A DNA stretch of 64,000 nucleotides from Duganella sp. BJB476. Its GTDB lineage: Bacteria > Pseudomonadota > Gammaproteobacteria > Burkholderiales > Burkholderiaceae_D. A program made the position numbers and the translations under genes. The stretch lies in the NCBI RefSeq assembly GCF_003416895.1, contig NZ_QVIO01000002.1, positions 558,001 through 622,000 of the forward strand, written 5' to 3'. The notes under the pieces were generated by a model, which worked only from the letters and a program-made list of their open reading frames with translations, was not told where the DNA came from and ran no database searches. This document shows, piece after piece, positions 62,514 through 64,000 of the stretch (position 1 is its first letter; each line of letters starts with the position of its first letter).

Positions 62514-63998
62514 TCATCGTTCCAGCGGCAGCGCCAGGGTGAAGATGCTCCCCGCGCCAGATTCACTTTCAAACACAATCTCGCCGTGCAGCAGCGCCGC
62601 CAGGCGCTGGCTCAGGTGCAGGCCCAGTCCCGTCCCCTCCAGCTGCCGCACCTTGCAGGCGTCGAGCTGGGAGAACGCCTGGAACAGCGTGGCCTGCTCG
62701 TCTTCGCCGATGCCGATGCCGCTGTCACTGACGCTGATCGTCGCACAGGCGCGCTCATGAACCGTGCCCTGCTCCAGCCGCACCACGACGCGGCCCTGGT
62801 CGGTGAACTTAATCGCATTGTGGAGCAAATTCATCAGTATCTGTTGCAGCGCGCGGCGGTCGGCGACCACGGTCAGGTCGTCCGGCGCGCTGACGAATTC
62901 CAGTTCCAGTCCTTTGTGCCGGGCCTGTGGCTCAAACAGCAATAATATCTCGTCGATCACCGCGCGGCATGGCATGGGCTTCAGGTCGAGCGCCAGGGTG
63001 CTGGTTTCAATCTGCGTCAGTTCCAGCAAGTCGTTGATCAAGGATAGCAGATGTCGCGCACTGCTTTGCACGGTCCGCAGCTGTTTTTCCTGGTCATCAT
63101 TAATTGGCCCAGGCAACTTCATCAACATAGTACCCGTAAAACCGATGATCGCGTTCAACGGCGTGCGCAATTCATGCGACATGCCGGTCAGGAAGCGGTC
63201 CTTGGCGGCGTTGGCGCGCGCCAGTTCGGCGTTTTTTTCCTGCAGCGAGCGTTCGATCCGCTTGCGTTCACTGGTGTCGCGGATCGCGCTCATCACCAGC
63301 GTGCCCTCCTCGGTGACGATAGGACTCAGGCTGATCTCGATGGGGAATTCCACGCCGTCGCTGCGCAGGCCGTACAGCTCGCGGCCGCCGCCCATGGGGC
63401 GCGCCACCGGCTGCTCATGGTAGGCGTTGCGGTGCGCCAGGTGGCCAGGCCGGAAGCGCGGCGGCATCAACTGCTCCAGCGCCAGGCCGCGCATGCCGCC
63501 GCTCGGGTAGCCGAACAGCGCCTCGGCCTGCACATTGACCAGCACCACGCGGCCGCCGGCGTTGGCCATGATGATGGCGTCCGGCAGCAACTCCAGCAGG
63601 CCGGCGAAGCGCGCCTGCACCAGCTTGGCGTCGCGCAGCACTTTCAGCGCGGTGACGTCTTTTTTACTCCACAAAATATACTCGGGCCGGCCCTGCTCGT
63701 CATGCACCAGCTTGGACGTGCTGTCGATGTACACCAGCGTGCCGTCCTTGGCGTGGCGCATCGATTCATAGTTGGCGGCGCCGCTCTGCAAGGTTGCCCG
63801 CAGCACGGCGCGCTCGTCGTCGAGCAGGCTGGCGGGTACGATCAGCTCGGCAAGCGTGCGGCCCTGCGTTTCGGCGGCGCTGTAGCCGAAGATGGCTTGC
63901 GCGCCATTGGTCCAGCAGACGACCTCACCGTCCAGCGACGTCAGCACGACAGCGTCGGGCGTTTCGTTCAGGATGAGCGTGCCGAAGTCGGTTGCCAT
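62514..63998 (-). CDS. PAS-PAS histidine kinase, start at or beyond window edge
   Basis: At least 494 residues: PAS1 (about 8-120), PAS2 (about 130-250), HisKA with phospho-acceptor H275 in MSHELRTPLNAIIGF, and HATPase with Asn394 in LLHNAIKF, DSGIGI and GTGLGL. All catalytic boxes are intact and no membrane segment is seen, so it senses cytoplasmic signals. ATG 63998 is two bases from the window end; the gene may begin there or extend further. Likely phosphodonor for the downstream triple-REC protein. Confidence 0.88.
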   Translation of the reverse strand: MATDFGTLILNETPDAVVLTSLDGEVVCWTNGAQAIFGYSAAETQGRTLAELIVPASLLDDERAVLRATLQSGAANYESMRHAKDGTLVYIDSTSKLVHDEQGRPEYILWSKKDVTALKVLRDAKLVQARFAGLLELLPDAIIMANAGGRVVLVNVQAEALFGYPSGGMRGLALEQLMPPRFRPGHLAHRNAYHEQPVARPMGGGRELYGLRSDGVEFPIEISLSPIVTEEGTLVMSAIRDTSERKRIERSLQEKNAELARANAAKDRFLTGMSHELRTPLNAIIGFTGTMLMKLPGPINDDQEKQLRTVQSSARHLLSLINDLLELTQIETSTLALDLKPMPCRAVIDEILLLFEPQARHKGLELEFVSAPDDLTVVADRRALQQILMNLLHNAIKFTDQGRVVVRLEQGTVHERACATISVSDSGIGIGEDEQATLFQAFSQLDACKVRQLEGTGLGLHLSQRLAALLHGEIVFESESGAGSIFTLALPLER

Positions 63999-64000
63999 TG

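Overview
The window is GC-rich, densely coded chromosomal DNA from a betaproteobacterium, most likely family Oxalobacteraceae (Duganella/Massilia/Janthinobacterium group). This is inferred from the hemC-hemD-hemX-hemY cluster divergent from ppc, an RpoD with a long charged N-terminal extension, two phasins plus 3-hydroxybutyrate dehydrogenase (PHB economy), and many PAS/GGDEF/EAL and HisKA_3 signalling proteins. No rRNA, tRNA, insertion sequence, prophage or CRISPR array was seen.

Layout. 1-4.9 kb: a DUF482 protein cut by the window edge, an HdeD-like membrane protein divergent from a Crp/Fnr regulator, ppa, a two-gene small-membrane-protein unit, and DUF899 followed by a shortened membrane-protein remnant. 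4.9-12.1 kb: the heme operon hemCDXY on the minus strand, divergent from ppc. 12.1-15.9 kb: a secreted EXORDIUM/PHI-1-like protein behind a long leader, then NTF2-like, lipase-foldase-like and DsbC-like genes. 15.9-20.1 kb: two histidine kinases, the first with a degenerate ATP-binding domain. 20.1-25.7 kb: 3-hydroxybutyrate dehydrogenase, rpoD, a structured non-coding region, proQ and a DEDD exonuclease. 25.7-28.2 kb: two c-type cytochromes and arr (rifamycin ADP-ribosyltransferase). 28.2-32.8 kb: HAD phosphatase, PilT-like ATPase, a truncated RlmI, a DUF2807 protein and an Rpn-type nuclease with an internal tandem repeat. 32.8-37.7 kb: amidohydrolase, a YcnI/PCu(A)C copper pair, yaeQ, purU and an MDR oxidoreductase. 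37.8-40.5 kb: phasin, a KGG stress protein behind a sigma-E-like promoter, an inositol-phosphatase-like protein with altered active-site motifs, and an AraC regulator. 40.5-43.5 kb: modABC-modE with a ModE operator.

43.6-48.2 kb holds the most unusual locus: a 737-residue fusion of an FAD (PCMH-type) oxidase with a class I SAM methyltransferase, overlapped by a gene for an exported protein of unknown function, then a periplasmic binding protein, with a DUF805 membrane protein upstream. 48.2-57.5 kb: cupin, VOC, YgjP-like protease, ABM monooxygenase plus ECF sigma factor, LOG, TPR, TetR and phasin genes, two more lone periplasmic binding proteins, a Tat-exported DOPA-dioxygenase-like protein and an S9 peptidase. 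57.6-64 kb: a signalling operon of a PAS-PAS histidine kinase, a 1219-residue protein with three receiver, GAF, PAS, GGDEF and EAL domains, and an uncharacterised cytoplasmic protein.

Themes: tetrapyrrole synthesis, anaplerosis, PHB granules, metal handling (Mo, Cu) and many orphan sensors. The candidates for undescribed biology are the oxidase-methyltransferase fusion cassette, the structured RNA or attenuated leader between rpoD and proQ, the methyltransferase-less RlmI and the client-less foldase/isomerase operon.
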